A DNA stretch of 64,000 nucleotides from the NCBI GenBank assembly GCA_965229645.1, contig OZ245893.1:1116001-1180000 (forward strand), given 5' to 3'. This stretch comes from CAXQZM01 sp965229645. Its GTDB lineage: Bacteria; Pseudomonadota; Alphaproteobacteria; UBA7985. Shown here piece after piece: positions 8,262-16,721 of this stretch. The first letter of the stretch is position 1; each line of letters begins with the position of its first letter. The notes under the pieces are model-generated. The model ran no database searches, was not told where the DNA came from, and saw nothing but the letters and a program-made list of their open reading frames with translations. A program made the position numbers and the translations under genes.

Positions 8262-8417
8262 ATGACACGAAGACAAGAAATTGAAATCCAGCAGATTCTC
8301 GAAGACATTCGGGTCAACCGCATCCGCCAATGGACGCTGCCCGCCACGGTTGTTTTGACCAGCATGGGCGTTGGGGCCGCTGTTGCCACCTTGATCTTTA
8401 CCTTGGCCGCCGCTTAG
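8262..8417 (+). CDS. 51-aa small membrane protein
   Basis: The short open frame MTRRQEIEIQQILEDIRVNR... has an amphipathic charged N-terminal helix (residues 1-24) followed by a single membrane helix (about 25-50) ending LAAA. No family is recognised. Its layout mirrors the 90-aa protein at 6595 on the other side of the SUMF1-domain gene. Codon use is GC-rich like its surroundings. It ends 20 bases from the converging iolB stop. It is plausible as a real gene but lacks homology support. Confidence 0.45.
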   Translation: MTRRQEIEIQQILEDIRVNRIRQWTLPATVVLTSMGVGAAVATLIFTLAAA

Positions 8418-8437
8418 TCAAGTTCTCCCACCTGCCC

Positions 8438-9289
8438 TCACTTTGGTTTCACGCCGCCGTCGCGCCGGAACAGCCATTCGTGCGCGGGATCGTTGGTGAA
8501 GCGCCAGTTTCGGCGTGGGCCTGCCATGACGTTTAGGTAGTAAAGTTCATACCCATAGGGCGCAGCGCAGGGGTGGTAGCCCGAGGGCACCAGGACCAGG
8601 TCGCGATCTGCGAAGGCGATGTTCTCATCCAGACTCAAATCATCGTTGTAAATCCGCTGGTAGCCATAGCCCTGCGGCGGGTTCAAGCGGTGGTAGTAAG
8701 TTTCTTCCAGGTAGGTTTCTTCAGGAAACCGGTCGGTGTCGTGCTTGTGCGGGGGGTAGGACGACCAGTTACCCTGGGGCGTCCAAACCTCGGTGACCAG
8801 CAAGCTCTCCGCTATGTCCGTCTGCTCCATCGCGATGGCATTGACGTAGCGGGTATTGGCGCCCTTGCCGCGCGCCTCCATGGGCGCATCTTGAGGCGCA
8901 AGGCGCTGGACGGGACGCCCAGGCTTGCCTGGGGCCATGCAGACGGCGACTTCCAGGTCTGTCGTCGCCTCAAGCTGCCACGCGGCCCCTGCGGGAATGT
9001 AGGCGCCGTGGGCTGGTTGGCGCGCGAACAGATCCATGCGCGCGCCCAAAGCGCCCAAGTCTTCCGCGCCCGCATCGGTCTGGGCGCGCAAGCGCATTTT
9101 GCCCGTCAGGATCACCAAAAGATGTTCCTGATCGCCTGTTTCCTGCCCCAAGGTTTCGCCTGGGTCCAAGCGATGCACGGCGAAGCCGACGTAGGACCAG
9201 TTCGGGCAGCGGTCTTTGATCGTGTGCGGCTGAATCTGGTGCAGGCACCCGTGGGATGCGCCGCAGCGAAGGTGCAGGGAGCCGGTCAC
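8438..9289 (-). CDS. iolB: 5-deoxy-glucuronate isomerase
   Basis: This 283-aa enzyme of myo-inositol catabolism converts 5-deoxy-glucuronate to 2-deoxy-5-keto-gluconate. The IolB bicupin shows the metal site PPHKHD followed by PEETYLEETYYH in the C-terminal half, and the terminal WRFTNDPAHEWL block. The GTG start overlaps the stop of the upstream ABC ATPase by 4 bases (GTGA), so translation is coupled. It is the last gene of the leftward inositol uptake operon. The kinase iolC and the semialdehyde dehydrogenase iolA are not in the window. Confidence 0.92.
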   Translation of the reverse strand: MTGSLHLRCGASHGCLHQIQPHTIKDRCPNWSYVGFAVHRLDPGETLGQETGDQEHLLVILTGKMRLRAQTDAGAEDLGALGARMDLFARQPAHGAYIPAGAAWQLEATTDLEVAVCMAPGKPGRPVQRLAPQDAPMEARGKGANTRYVNAIAMEQTDIAESLLVTEVWTPQGNWSSYPPHKHDTDRFPEETYLEETYYHRLNPPQGYGYQRIYNDDLSLDENIAFADRDLVLVPSGYHPCAAPYGYELYYLNVMAGPRRNWRFTNDPAHEWLFRRDGGVKPK

Positions 9290-10062
9290 GCCGCCTGTTC
9301 CTTGAACTCCTCCCCCAACTCGGCCAATTCGGCCCCACCCGCCATGAGCGCGCGGATATTGTCCAGATCAATCGCCTCGCGCGTGCCGTATTCCAAAATA
9401 CGCCCGCGATTGAGGAAGGCGAAGCGATCCCCGATCAGCTTTGCGTGCAGATCATTGTGGGTGATGAAGACAATAGCCAAGTCGCCGCGGTCCTTGACTT
9501 GCTTGATGGTGCGCAACACCTCGAGCTGTTGTTTTTGCCCAAGGGCCGACGTGGGTTCATCCAAAATCAAAATTTTGGCGCCAAAATAGATGGCCCGAGC
9601 GATCGCGAGGGTCTGGCGCTGGCCGCCCGACATGGTGCCGATCGGTTGGCTCGGGTCCGCCACGTCGATGCCGATCTTGGCCATTTCGGCGCGGGTGATG
9701 GCGTTCATGGTCTTGAAGTCCAAGAACCTCCGCCGGGTAAGTTCGCGCCCCAAAAAGAAGTTGCGGGTGACGGACATGAGCGGCTGCAGAGCCAGATCCT
9801 GATAGACCACGCCGATGCCTGCGTTAGCCGCATCGCGCGGGGACGCGAAATTGACCACGTCGCCGTCGATCAAAATTTCGCCCTCGCTGGGCTTATGGAC
9901 CCCCGCCAGGGTTTTGATCAAGGTCGATTTGCCCGCGCCATTGTCGCCGAGCAGGGCCGTCACCTCGCCCTTGAACACCTCAAACGATATGTCCTTTAGG
10001 GCAATAATGTTGCCAAAGAACTTGGAAATGCCGCGAATTTCGATGGTTGGTTGCGCGTCCAT
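9286..10062 (-). CDS. Sugar/inositol ABC transporter ATP-binding protein
   Basis: This 258-aa single-domain ATPase is of the carbohydrate uptake type (FrcA-like; half the length of RbsA or IatA). Walker A GDNGAGKST is at residues 39-47, the Q-loop region is VVYQDLAL, the signature is MSGGQRQTLAIARAI, Walker B is ILILDEPTSALG and the switch histidine is in FITHND. It lies between the permease (4-base gap) and iolB (4-base overlap). Context makes inositol or a related cyclitol the likely substrate; this is inferred, not read from the protein. Confidence 0.88.
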   Translation of the reverse strand: MDAQPTIEIRGISKFFGNIIALKDISFEVFKGEVTALLGDNGAGKSTLIKTLAGVHKPSEGEILIDGDVVNFASPRDAANAGIGVVYQDLALQPLMSVTRNFFLGRELTRRRFLDFKTMNAITRAEMAKIGIDVADPSQPIGTMSGGQRQTLAIARAIYFGAKILILDEPTSALGQKQQLEVLRTIKQVKDRGDLAIVFITHNDLHAKLIGDRFAFLNRGRILEYGTREAIDLDNIRALMAGGAELAELGEEFKEQAA

Positions 10063-10066
10063 GGCC

Positions 10067-11188
10067 CTAACCCTTCAAGACTCTGCCACGGATATATTGG
10101 TTGAGCAGGGCGGCGCCGAGCAACATGAGGCCGACGATAACCCGAAATAGGTTGTTTTCGATCAGCGGCACAAACCGGATGCCGACCTGCACAATTGAGA
10201 AGATCAGCGCGCCCAAGATAGCCCCAACAACCGTACCGTAACCGCCCGTTAAGGCTGTGCCGCCGATCACGGCGGCCGCAATGGCATGCAGTTCGCGGAA
10301 GTCCCCCGCCTTGGGGTCAGAAACGCCCGAGGCCAACGCGAAAATGATGCCTAAGAAGCCAGCGAGAAAGGCCGACGTCATGAATAGCCCTACCTTTACC
10401 TGGGCCACGGGCACCCCCACGGCCCGTGCCGCGACGGGATCGCCGCCAGAAGCAAAAATCCAGTTGCCGATCTTTGAAAAGTTCAGGATGTAAATGGCGA
10501 CCAGGGCCACGATGATAAAGTAATAGACCTCAGCATTGAGCAAAAGCCAGTCAATCTCCAGACCAAAAAAACCATCCTTGAACGCAAAGACATCGTCGAT
10601 CCAGGTCGGATCGGGTAGCTGCACAACCTCGCCGTCCTGCAAGACTCGGGTTTCCTCAAGCTGGGGCTTGATGTTCAGCCGCGACGAACCGTGAATGCGG
10701 AAGGCCAAGTAGTTGGCAAACCCACGATTGGCAAACCAGAAACCGAGAGTCACGATGAAGCTGGGTAGGCCTGTGGTTACGACCAGCAGACCCGTCACAA
10801 ACCCCACGGCCAACATAAGGCCCAGGGTCACGAGGATCGCCAGCACCAGCGGCACGCCCGCCAACACCATCATGGCTAAGGTATGGCCGCCCAAAGCGAC
10901 ATTGGCGCCAATCGACAAGTCAAATTCGCCCGAGATCATCAGCAGCGCTGCCGCGATCCCAATGATGCCGATATAGGCCGTCAGCTCGACCCAGGCTTGA
11001 ACGCCCTGTTGTTCATACCACATATCGGTGAAGGTATTCTTGTACCCCGCAAGTTCGTTGATCGGCCCCGTCAGCAGCATGTAGGCCGCAACGATGATGA
11101 TCAGCCCGCAGATCGACCCCAATTCGGGCCGCCGCAGCATGCTCTCAATCAATCCAACTTTCCGAATGCGCTCATCGACTTGCGCCAT
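10067..11188 (-). CDS. Sugar/inositol ABC transporter permease
   Basis: This 373-aa integral membrane protein of the RbsC/FrcC family has about 8-10 hydrophobic helices, for example GLIIIVAAYMLL near the N-terminus and VIVGLMLLGAALL near the C-terminus. The family landmarks ISGEFDLSIGANVALGG and GGTALTGGYGTVVGAILGAL are present. The ATG at 11188 is preferred over an upstream start at 11209 because GGAGG lies at the right distance before it. A single permease would work as a dimer with the adjacent ATPase. Confidence 0.88.
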   Translation of the reverse strand: MAQVDERIRKVGLIESMLRRPELGSICGLIIIVAAYMLLTGPINELAGYKNTFTDMWYEQQGVQAWVELTAYIGIIGIAAALLMISGEFDLSIGANVALGGHTLAMMVLAGVPLVLAILVTLGLMLAVGFVTGLLVVTTGLPSFIVTLGFWFANRGFANYLAFRIHGSSRLNIKPQLEETRVLQDGEVVQLPDPTWIDDVFAFKDGFFGLEIDWLLLNAEVYYFIIVALVAIYILNFSKIGNWIFASGGDPVAARAVGVPVAQVKVGLFMTSAFLAGFLGIIFALASGVSDPKAGDFRELHAIAAAVIGGTALTGGYGTVVGAILGALIFSIVQVGIRFVPLIENNLFRVIVGLMLLGAALLNQYIRGRVLKG

Positions 11189-11203
11189 GGTGATCCTCCC
11201 CAA

Positions 11204-11240
11204 AAACAAAAAAGGGGGGCGGGACCAGCCCGCCCCCCGT
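11204..11240 (-). terminator. Intrinsic terminator/attenuator between binding protein and permease
   Basis: Read leftward, a very GC-rich stem (GGGGGGCGGG paired with CCCGCCCCCC around a short loop) is followed by a run of T residues at 11204-11213. It sits just after the binding-protein gene and before the permease ATG. Partial termination here would keep binding protein in excess over membrane subunits, as is common in ABC operons. Confidence 0.75.
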
Positions 11241-11282
11241 ATAAGGCGTCGTTACTACTCTAAGCCTTATGTACGCAAGCGG

Positions 11283-12209
11283 TTAGCGTTCAACACCCGC
11301 GAGTGCCTGGACTTGCTCAACGTTGGCCAAGGTCACAAAACCAGGGCCAGAGTTGATTGAGTTGCCCGGCAAAGTCCCATTGCGGTGGTTCAGGTGCAGG
11401 ACAACAACAGGCAAATAGCCTTGTAAGAACTGTTGTTGATCGATGGCATAGTGGACGGTGCCGCCGATAATGCCCTGAACGATCGCAGGAGATAGGTCAA
11501 AACAGCCGAGGACAAGATCCCCTGCCATGCCCAATTCCTCAACCGCTTCAATGATCGGATCGCAGCCTGTTGGCCCGACACCCAGGATGGCACCAATGCC
11601 AGGGTTGGAGGTCAGGTAAGCCGAAACCGTGTTCTTGATGTCGTTGAAGTCGGTGGAAACTTCCACCATGTTCAACTCCTCGCCCAAGCCATCGGCAAAG
11701 CCTTGGCAGCGCTCCAGAAGGGCCGTGTTGAAGGGCTCGTGGTTGAAGCATACGCCCGAGGCACCGCCCATGGAAGCGCTCTTCTGACCGCCGCCCAGGC
11801 CTGCCTCGTACTCAGGCTGGCCGACGTGCATGATCGCGCCCAGTTCGGCCGAGACATCGGAGCCTGAGTTGATCGAAATCACAGGAATTCCCGCCTCTGC
11901 CGCTGCCGAGATCGGGCCGCCGAGAATGCTGGCATCTGGGATCGACACAATCAATCCATCGGGGGCTTGCGCCGCCGAAGATTCGATCAGGGACGCCATT
12001 TCGTTAAGATCGCCCGTCGAGGGATTCCGGTAGGTGACGTTGGCACCAGTGTCTTCGGCAGCAGCCTCCACCCCGTTGCGCACGACACCCCAAAACCCGT
12101 CAGCGTCGGACCCGTGGGTAACCACAATAATGTTGGCCGCATGGCCGTCGGCCATAGCAGACCCTGTTAGTGCCGTCGTCGCGACGGCAAGGCTCAAGAA
12201 TTTTTTCAT
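11283..12209 (-). CDS. Periplasmic sugar/inositol-binding protein
   Basis: This 308-aa substrate-binding protein is of the ribose/inositol type (periplasmic binding protein-like domain). The signal peptide MKKFLSLAVATTALTGSAMA is cleaved near residue 20. The mature protein begins with the hydrophobic strand NIIVVTHGSDADGFWGVVRNG, where many members contact the ligand. The ATG at 12209 was chosen over the longer frame because a strong GGAGG lies 6 bases upstream and the signal peptide is then N-terminal. It is first in the operon with permease, ATPase and iolB. Confidence 0.88.
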   Translation of the reverse strand: MKKFLSLAVATTALTGSAMADGHAANIIVVTHGSDADGFWGVVRNGVEAAAEDTGANVTYRNPSTGDLNEMASLIESSAAQAPDGLIVSIPDASILGGPISAAAEAGIPVISINSGSDVSAELGAIMHVGQPEYEAGLGGGQKSASMGGASGVCFNHEPFNTALLERCQGFADGLGEELNMVEVSTDFNDIKNTVSAYLTSNPGIGAILGVGPTGCDPIIEAVEELGMAGDLVLGCFDLSPAIVQGIIGGTVHYAIDQQQFLQGYLPVVVLHLNHRNGTLPGNSINSGPGFVTLANVEQVQALAGVER

Positions 12210-12357
12210 CTGTTCCTCCGAAAAAATCAAGTACAAGTCCCCCTGCCGCGTACAGGGAGAGGCCGTCTGCCGCTTAGGCTTAAGCCTACCCTTAAACAGC
12301 ACCGTTTGATCCGTGAGTCAAGCAAAACGAACAAAAAATTCTGCTTTGAGCAAAAAA

Positions 12358-12371
12358 AGAATATTTATTCC
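12358..12371. promoter_or_regulatory. Candidate IolR operator in the divergent inositol promoter region
   Basis: AGAA-TATTTA-TTCC matches 7 of 8 fixed positions of the GGAA-N6-TTCC palindrome reported for the RpiR-type IolR of Sinorhizobium meliloti. It lies in an AT-rich stretch 149-162 bases upstream of the binding-protein ATG, in the 516-bp gap (12210-12725) between the two inositol operons. An RpiR regulator is encoded at 16711. A single imperfect site is suggestive only. The rest of this gap is AT-rich promoter-like DNA up to 12404 and then the repeat element. Confidence 0.4.
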
Positions 12372-12404
12372 GCTTTACTTGTCCCCTAAAGACCGTCCCC
12401 TGTA

Positions 12405-12710
12405 GTACCAACAGCGTTTGAGAATGACTCGATAATTGTTCGCTGGTGTAGGGTCGCGACTGCGGCCCCCCAAGCAGACTCCAAGCCCGAAGGGTGCAGG
12501 GAACGCCCGCGCCCGAAACACGTGACCCCGAGAATCGCGCGAAAGCGCCTCGGGGTATAAGCGAAGGCCCCGTCCTGCGGTCGGGCTGAGCGAGCCTAGC
12601 GAGCGAGTAGAGACCGCTACTACAAGCGTCGGGCTGAGCGAGCATTGCGAGCGAGGTGAGACCGCAACCCTGAAAGCAGAAACGCTTAGCGTTTCTGCCG
12701 TGAGACACAA
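12405..12710 (-). repeat. ATACCARCGG element, long form, truncated copy
   Basis: About 306 bp match the reverse complement of the element at 26775-27105 along most of their length. The 12405 end is a decayed terminus (GTACCAACAGCG). The other end is missing: homology stops at the TTTGTGTCTCACGG block, at 12710. Two internal modules beginning GTCGGGCTGAGCGAGC at about 12580 and 12628 repeat with a 48-bp period. The copy stops 15 bases before the iolD ATG, so the iolD transcript leader is largely made of the element unless its promoter lies between. Confidence 0.75.
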
Positions 12711-12725
12711 ATAAGGAGAATAGCC

Positions 12726-14594
12726 ATGACCTACCAACGCCTCACCGTCGCGCAAGCCTTGGTCGCATGGCTAGGTGCGCAGCAAGTCCAAACTCTGGAT
12801 GGACCGAAGCCTTTGTTTCCGGCGGTGTTCGGTATTTTCGGCCACGGCAACGTGACCTGCCTCGCCGAAGCACTTGAGCGGGTACAGGACACCTTGCCGA
12901 CCTACCGAGGCCAAAATGAGCAGTCTATGGCGCTGGCGGGAATCGCCTACGCCAAGGCCAAGCGCGGCGAGCAGATTTGCATCGCCACCTCCTCCGTCGG
13001 GCCAGGGGCGACCAATATGGTCACGGCGGCGGGGGTCGCCATGGCCAACCGCCTGCCCTTGTTGATCTTGAGCGGGGATACGTTTCAAAACCGCAGGCCC
13101 GACCCGGTCTTGCAACAAGTCGAAAATTTCGGCGAGCCGAGCCTGACCGTCAACGACTGCTTCAAGCCCGTGGTGCGGTATTGGGACCGGGTTACCCACC
13201 CGGAGCAGATCCTCGCCATGCTGCCGCAAGCAACGCAAACCATGCTGGACCCCGCGACGCGCGGTCCCGCCTTCCTGGCCCTGCCGCAAGATGTGCAAGC
13301 CATGGCGCACGACTTCCCCGCGACGTTCTTCGCGCCCAAGGTCTGGTCCGTGCCCCGCAACCGCGCCGACGCCGCAGCGGTGGCGGAGGCGGCGCAAGTC
13401 CTAAAGACCGCAACCAAGCCCCTAATTATCGCTGGCGGCGGCGTGCTGTTTTCGCGCGCTGAAGCTTTGCTCAATGAGTTTGCCCACCGCCGCGGAATCC
13501 CTGTCGCGGAAACGACCGCGGGCAAGTCCTCGGTACTCGACACCCATGACCATGGCGTCGGGCTGACGGGGCCAACGGGCACCAGCGCCGCCAACGCCCT
13601 CGCCGCCGATGCCGATGTGGTTCTGGTCATCGGCTCGCGCTTGCAAGACTTTACGACGGGATCCTGGTCGTGCTTTCAGGCCGATCAGGTGCGCTTTATT
13701 GCCATCAACACCGCCGCCTGGGACGCCCATAAGCACGGCGCGTTGGCGCTTGTTGGCGACGCGCAGGTAACGCTAGAAGAGCTGGACGCGCACTTGGGCG
13801 ACTGGTCGGCCCCCGCAGCGCGGCTGGCGCAGGCCAAGACCGAAATGGCCGCCTGGCGCAGCTACCTCGCCGAACGCCGCGCGCCGACCAACACGACGCC
13901 GCGCTACTCCGAGGTTGTTGGCGCGATCTGGGACGCCGCCACCCCTGCAGACCGGGTCCTAACCGCAGCGGGCGGTTTGCCAGGGGAACTCAACAAGGGT
14001 TGGCTGGCCAAGTCGCACGGTTCCTACGACTGCGAATACGGATTCTCGTGCATGGGCTACGAAATCGCGGGCGGCTGGGGCGCGGCCATGGCAAAAGCCG
14101 AGGCCAAGGATGGCGGCGAGTTGATCGTCTTCGTCGGCGACGGCTCCTACCTCATGATGAATTCAGACATCTACTCCTCGGTCTTGAGCGGCCATAAGAT
14201 GATCGTCGTCGTGTGCGACAATGGTGGCTACGCTGTCATCAACCGCCTACAGAACTTTAAGGGCGGCGAGAGTTTCAACAATTTGATCAAAGACTGCAAG
14301 TTGGGCGACGGCGTCGCGCCCTTCATGCCCAACTTCGCCGATCATGCCGCCGCCATGGGCGCCATCGCCACGCATGCCGATACGATCGACGACCTGAAGG
14401 CCGCCTTCGCCAAAGCCCGTGAGGCCGACCGTACCGTCGTCATCTCCACCCGTGTTCAATCCCACGATTGGACGGGCGGCGACAGCTGGTGGGATGTGGG
14501 CGTGCCCGAGGTCAGCCCACGCCCGCAGGTTGAGGCGGCCAAGGCCGAACACGAGGCCAACCGCGCCCAGCACCAGCGGGTCGATCTGGTCTAG
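12726..14594 (+). CDS. iolD: 3D-(3,5/4)-trihydroxycyclohexane-1,2-dione hydrolase
   Basis: This 622-aa thiamine-diphosphate enzyme opens the ring of the diketo-inositol intermediate. The three ThDP-enzyme domains are visible: the N-terminal catalytic region with the conserved glutamate in YRGQNEQSMALAG, a central nucleotide-fold domain, and a C-terminal cofactor domain with the GDGSYLMMNSDIYSSV motif (GDG...N-type). AGGAG lies 7 bases before the ATG. It leads the rightward iolD-iolE-dehydrogenase-regulator operon. Its last codons lie in an 18-bp tandem duplication. Confidence 0.95.
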   Translation: MTYQRLTVAQALVAWLGAQQVQTLDGPKPLFPAVFGIFGHGNVTCLAEALERVQDTLPTYRGQNEQSMALAGIAYAKAKRGEQICIATSSVGPGATNMVTAAGVAMANRLPLLILSGDTFQNRRPDPVLQQVENFGEPSLTVNDCFKPVVRYWDRVTHPEQILAMLPQATQTMLDPATRGPAFLALPQDVQAMAHDFPATFFAPKVWSVPRNRADAAAVAEAAQVLKTATKPLIIAGGGVLFSRAEALLNEFAHRRGIPVAETTAGKSSVLDTHDHGVGLTGPTGTSAANALAADADVVLVIGSRLQDFTTGSWSCFQADQVRFIAINTAAWDAHKHGALALVGDAQVTLEELDAHLGDWSAPAARLAQAKTEMAAWRSYLAERRAPTNTTPRYSEVVGAIWDAATPADRVLTAAGGLPGELNKGWLAKSHGSYDCEYGFSCMGYEIAGGWGAAMAKAEAKDGGELIVFVGDGSYLMMNSDIYSSVLSGHKMIVVVCDNGGYAVINRLQNFKGGESFNNLIKDCKLGDGVAPFMPNFADHAAAMGAIATHADTIDDLKAAFAKAREADRTVVISTRVQSHDWTGGDSWWDVGVPEVSPRPQVEAAKAEHEANRAQHQRVDLV

Positions 14595-14611
14595 CGGGTC
14601 GATCTGGTCTA
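14576..14611. repeat. Exact 18-bp tandem duplication spanning the iolD stop
   Basis: GCGGGTCGATCTGGTCTA occurs twice back to back. The first copy encodes the final RVDLV and the start of the TAG stop, so the second copy lies just downstream and is silent. The exactness suggests a recent slippage event. Confidence 0.85.
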
Positions 14612-14656
14612 AAGCGCCCACCGCTGCGCGCCCTCCCCAATCCCAAGAGGCCCCCC

Positions 14657-15559
14657 GTGATTAAAATCGGTATCTCCCCTATCTGCTGGCAAAACGACGA
14701 CTTGCCCGATCTGACCGCAGACTTCACCATGGAACAGGCCCTGCAAGAGGCGCGCGAGATCGGCTACAGCGGGGTCGAGCGGGGGCAGCGCATGCCGAGC
14801 GACACCCAGGGCCTCGGTGCCTATTTGGAGGCCCATGAGTTGGTCTTGTGCGGGGGTTGGTGTTCGGGGGCCTTGCTCCAGAACGATCCCGTGGCCGAAC
14901 GCGCCCATATCGGCGCGCAGGTCGATCAGTTCGTCGCGCTCCAGGCCCCCTGCCTGGTCTACGCCGAGTGTTCCAACACCATCCAGGGCCAGGCGGGCGC
15001 GCCGCTGTCGACCCGACCGACCTTGGACCGGGCGCAAATTCGCGCCTACGCGGACCGCCTGAGCGAAGTGGCGAAGTGGACCGCCGACCAAGGCCTGCCG
15101 CTGGCCTACCATCACCATATGGGCACCATCATCCAGTCCGAGGACGATATCAACTGGCTCATGAACGATGCCGCGCCCGAGGTGCATCTGTGCTTCGATA
15201 CGGGGCATCTCCTGTTCGCTGGTGGGGACATCGGCCAGACTCTCGACCGCTGGGGCGAGCGGGTCCACCATGTCCATTTTAAGGATCTGCGCCCCGCCGT
15301 CGTTGCAGAGCTCACGGCACGGGACGCGGCGTTTTTGGACGCGGTGGTCGCAGGGGCCTTTACCGTGCCAGGGGACGGTTGCATCGATTTTCACGCCGTC
15401 GCCCGCCAGCTCCAGGCGCTCGCCTACCAGGGTTGGATCGTGGTAGAGGCCGAACAAGACCCCAAGATGGCGCCGCCCAAAGCCTATTCGGCGCAAGGAT
15501 ACGCGCATATTTTGGACGTGTGCGCCCAAGCAGGACTGGAGATCAGCCATGAAGCGTGA
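14657..15559 (+). CDS. iolE: Inosose dehydratase (2-keto-myo-inositol dehydratase)
   Basis: This 300-aa TIM-barrel enzyme of the AP-endonuclease-2/xylose-isomerase-like superfamily removes water from 2-keto-myo-inositol. The IolE-typical N-terminus is IGISPICWQNDD. The metal-site strands are AYHHHMGT, LCFDTGHL, VHFKDLRP and IVVEAEQD, giving the expected Glu/Asp/His ligand set. It starts with GTG, 62 bases after iolD, behind a modest AGAGG. Its 3' end overlaps the dehydrogenase by 11 bases. Confidence 0.93.
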   Translation: MIKIGISPICWQNDDLPDLTADFTMEQALQEAREIGYSGVERGQRMPSDTQGLGAYLEAHELVLCGGWCSGALLQNDPVAERAHIGAQVDQFVALQAPCLVYAECSNTIQGQAGAPLSTRPTLDRAQIRAYADRLSEVAKWTADQGLPLAYHHHMGTIIQSEDDINWLMNDAAPEVHLCFDTGHLLFAGGDIGQTLDRWGERVHHVHFKDLRPAVVAELTARDAAFLDAVVAGAFTVPGDGCIDFHAVARQLQALAYQGWIVVEAEQDPKMAPPKAYSAQGYAHILDVCAQAGLEISHEA

Positions 15560-16721
15560 CCTGCGCATCGACAATCAGCCGACCAACAAGGTCGGCCTCA
15601 AAAAACTGCGCGTCGGCGTCATGGGCATGGGTTTTATGGGCGGCACCCATACGGCGGCCTGGATGCGCGGCAAGTCGGCTTTCAACTGGCCCATCGACGT
15701 CGAACTGGCCGCCCTATTTGACATGAGCCAGGATTCTTGCGCCCTAAACGGCCCGCGCTTTGGCTTCGAACGTACCACCCAAAATTGGGAAGAGGTGTGC
15801 GGCGCCGACGACATCGACGTGGTTTCGATTTGCACGCCGAACTTTGCCCACAAAGATATGGCGCTCATGGCAGCGCAGACGGACAAGCACATTTGGTGCG
15901 AAAAACCCATGGCCACCAACCTAGAAGACGCGCGCGCCATGGCCGACGCCGCGCGGGCCGCGGGCGTCAAGACCATGTTGGGCTACAACTACATGAAGTC
16001 CCCCGCCCTGCTGGCGATCAAGCAGGCGATTGAGGACGGCGTGATCGGCGACTTGGTTCATTTCAACGGCGTCTATCAGGAAGACTTCATGTGCGATTTG
16101 TCCGCCCCGCATTCGTGGCGCCTGACCAAGAAAGGCGGCGGCAAGGGCGCGCTGGGCGATATGGGCTCGCACCAAGTTTCTATGGCAATCTGGCTCTGCG
16201 GCCCCTTGCGCGATGTCGTGGCGCGGCTGCAGACGGTCCATGCGCAGCGGCCCGACGCCCAAACGGGCGAGATGCGGCTCGTCGAAACCGACGACCAGTA
16301 CTCGGCCCTCGGGACCTTCCAAAGCGGCGCGCTCTTCACCCTCCATACCTCTTGGCTCGGCCAAGGGCATAAGATGAACTTGGGCTTTGAGATCACGGGG
16401 ACCAAAGGGGCGATCAAGTTTGACCAGGCGCGCATGGGCGAGTTTCAATTATTTGAGCAGGCGGGAAACGCCAACATGCCCACCAACGGCTTCAAGCAAG
16501 TGTTCGTCGGCCCTTGGCACAGCCCCTTTGGGAACTTCTGCCCCGCCCCTGGCCACCACGTCGGCTTCAATGAGATGAAAGTGATCGAGGCCGGCGACTT
16601 CGTCCGCGCGATTTTGGAGGACGGCGACTGCTACCCCAACTTCCAGCATGGCCTGGAATTCGAAGCAGCGCTCCAAGCCATCCAAGATTCATCGCACGCG
16701 AGGGCCTGGATTGACCTCTAA
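15549..16721 (+). CDS. Gfo/Idh/MocA-family dehydrogenase, probable inositol dehydrogenase
   Basis: This 390-aa NAD(P)-dependent oxidoreductase has the N-terminal Rossmann motif GVMGMGFMGGTH at about residues 23-34, the family EKPMA lysine loop (WCEKPMATNLEDA) and a C-terminal GFO_IDH_MocA domain with DMGSHQVSM. In this operon it is expected to oxidise myo-inositol or scyllo-inositol to the inosose used by IolE. It is longer than classical IolG/IdhA (about 330-340 aa), resembling the IolW/IolX-type paralogs. It overlaps iolE by 11 bases. Confidence 0.8.
   Translation: MKRDLRIDNQPTNKVGLKKLRVGVMGMGFMGGTHTAAWMRGKSAFNWPIDVELAALFDMSQDSCALNGPRFGFERTTQNWEEVCGADDIDVVSICTPNFAHKDMALMAAQTDKHIWCEKPMATNLEDARAMADAARAAGVKTMLGYNYMKSPALLAIKQAIEDGVIGDLVHFNGVYQEDFMCDLSAPHSWRLTKKGGGKGALGDMGSHQVSMAIWLCGPLRDVVARLQTVHAQRPDAQTGEMRLVETDDQYSALGTFQSGALFTLHTSWLGQGHKMNLGFEITGTKGAIKFDQARMGEFQLFEQAGNANMPTNGFKQVFVGPWHSPFGNFCPAPGHHVGFNEMKVIEAGDFVRAILEDGDCYPNFQHGLEFEAALQAIQDSSHARAWIDL

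Noticed and set aside
12405..12710. Open frames of 126-138 codons on the - strand over the repeat element
   Set aside because: They consist of the repeat sequence itself, are not maintained in the homologous copies at 21374 and 26775, and encode low-complexity Ser/Arg-rich text.
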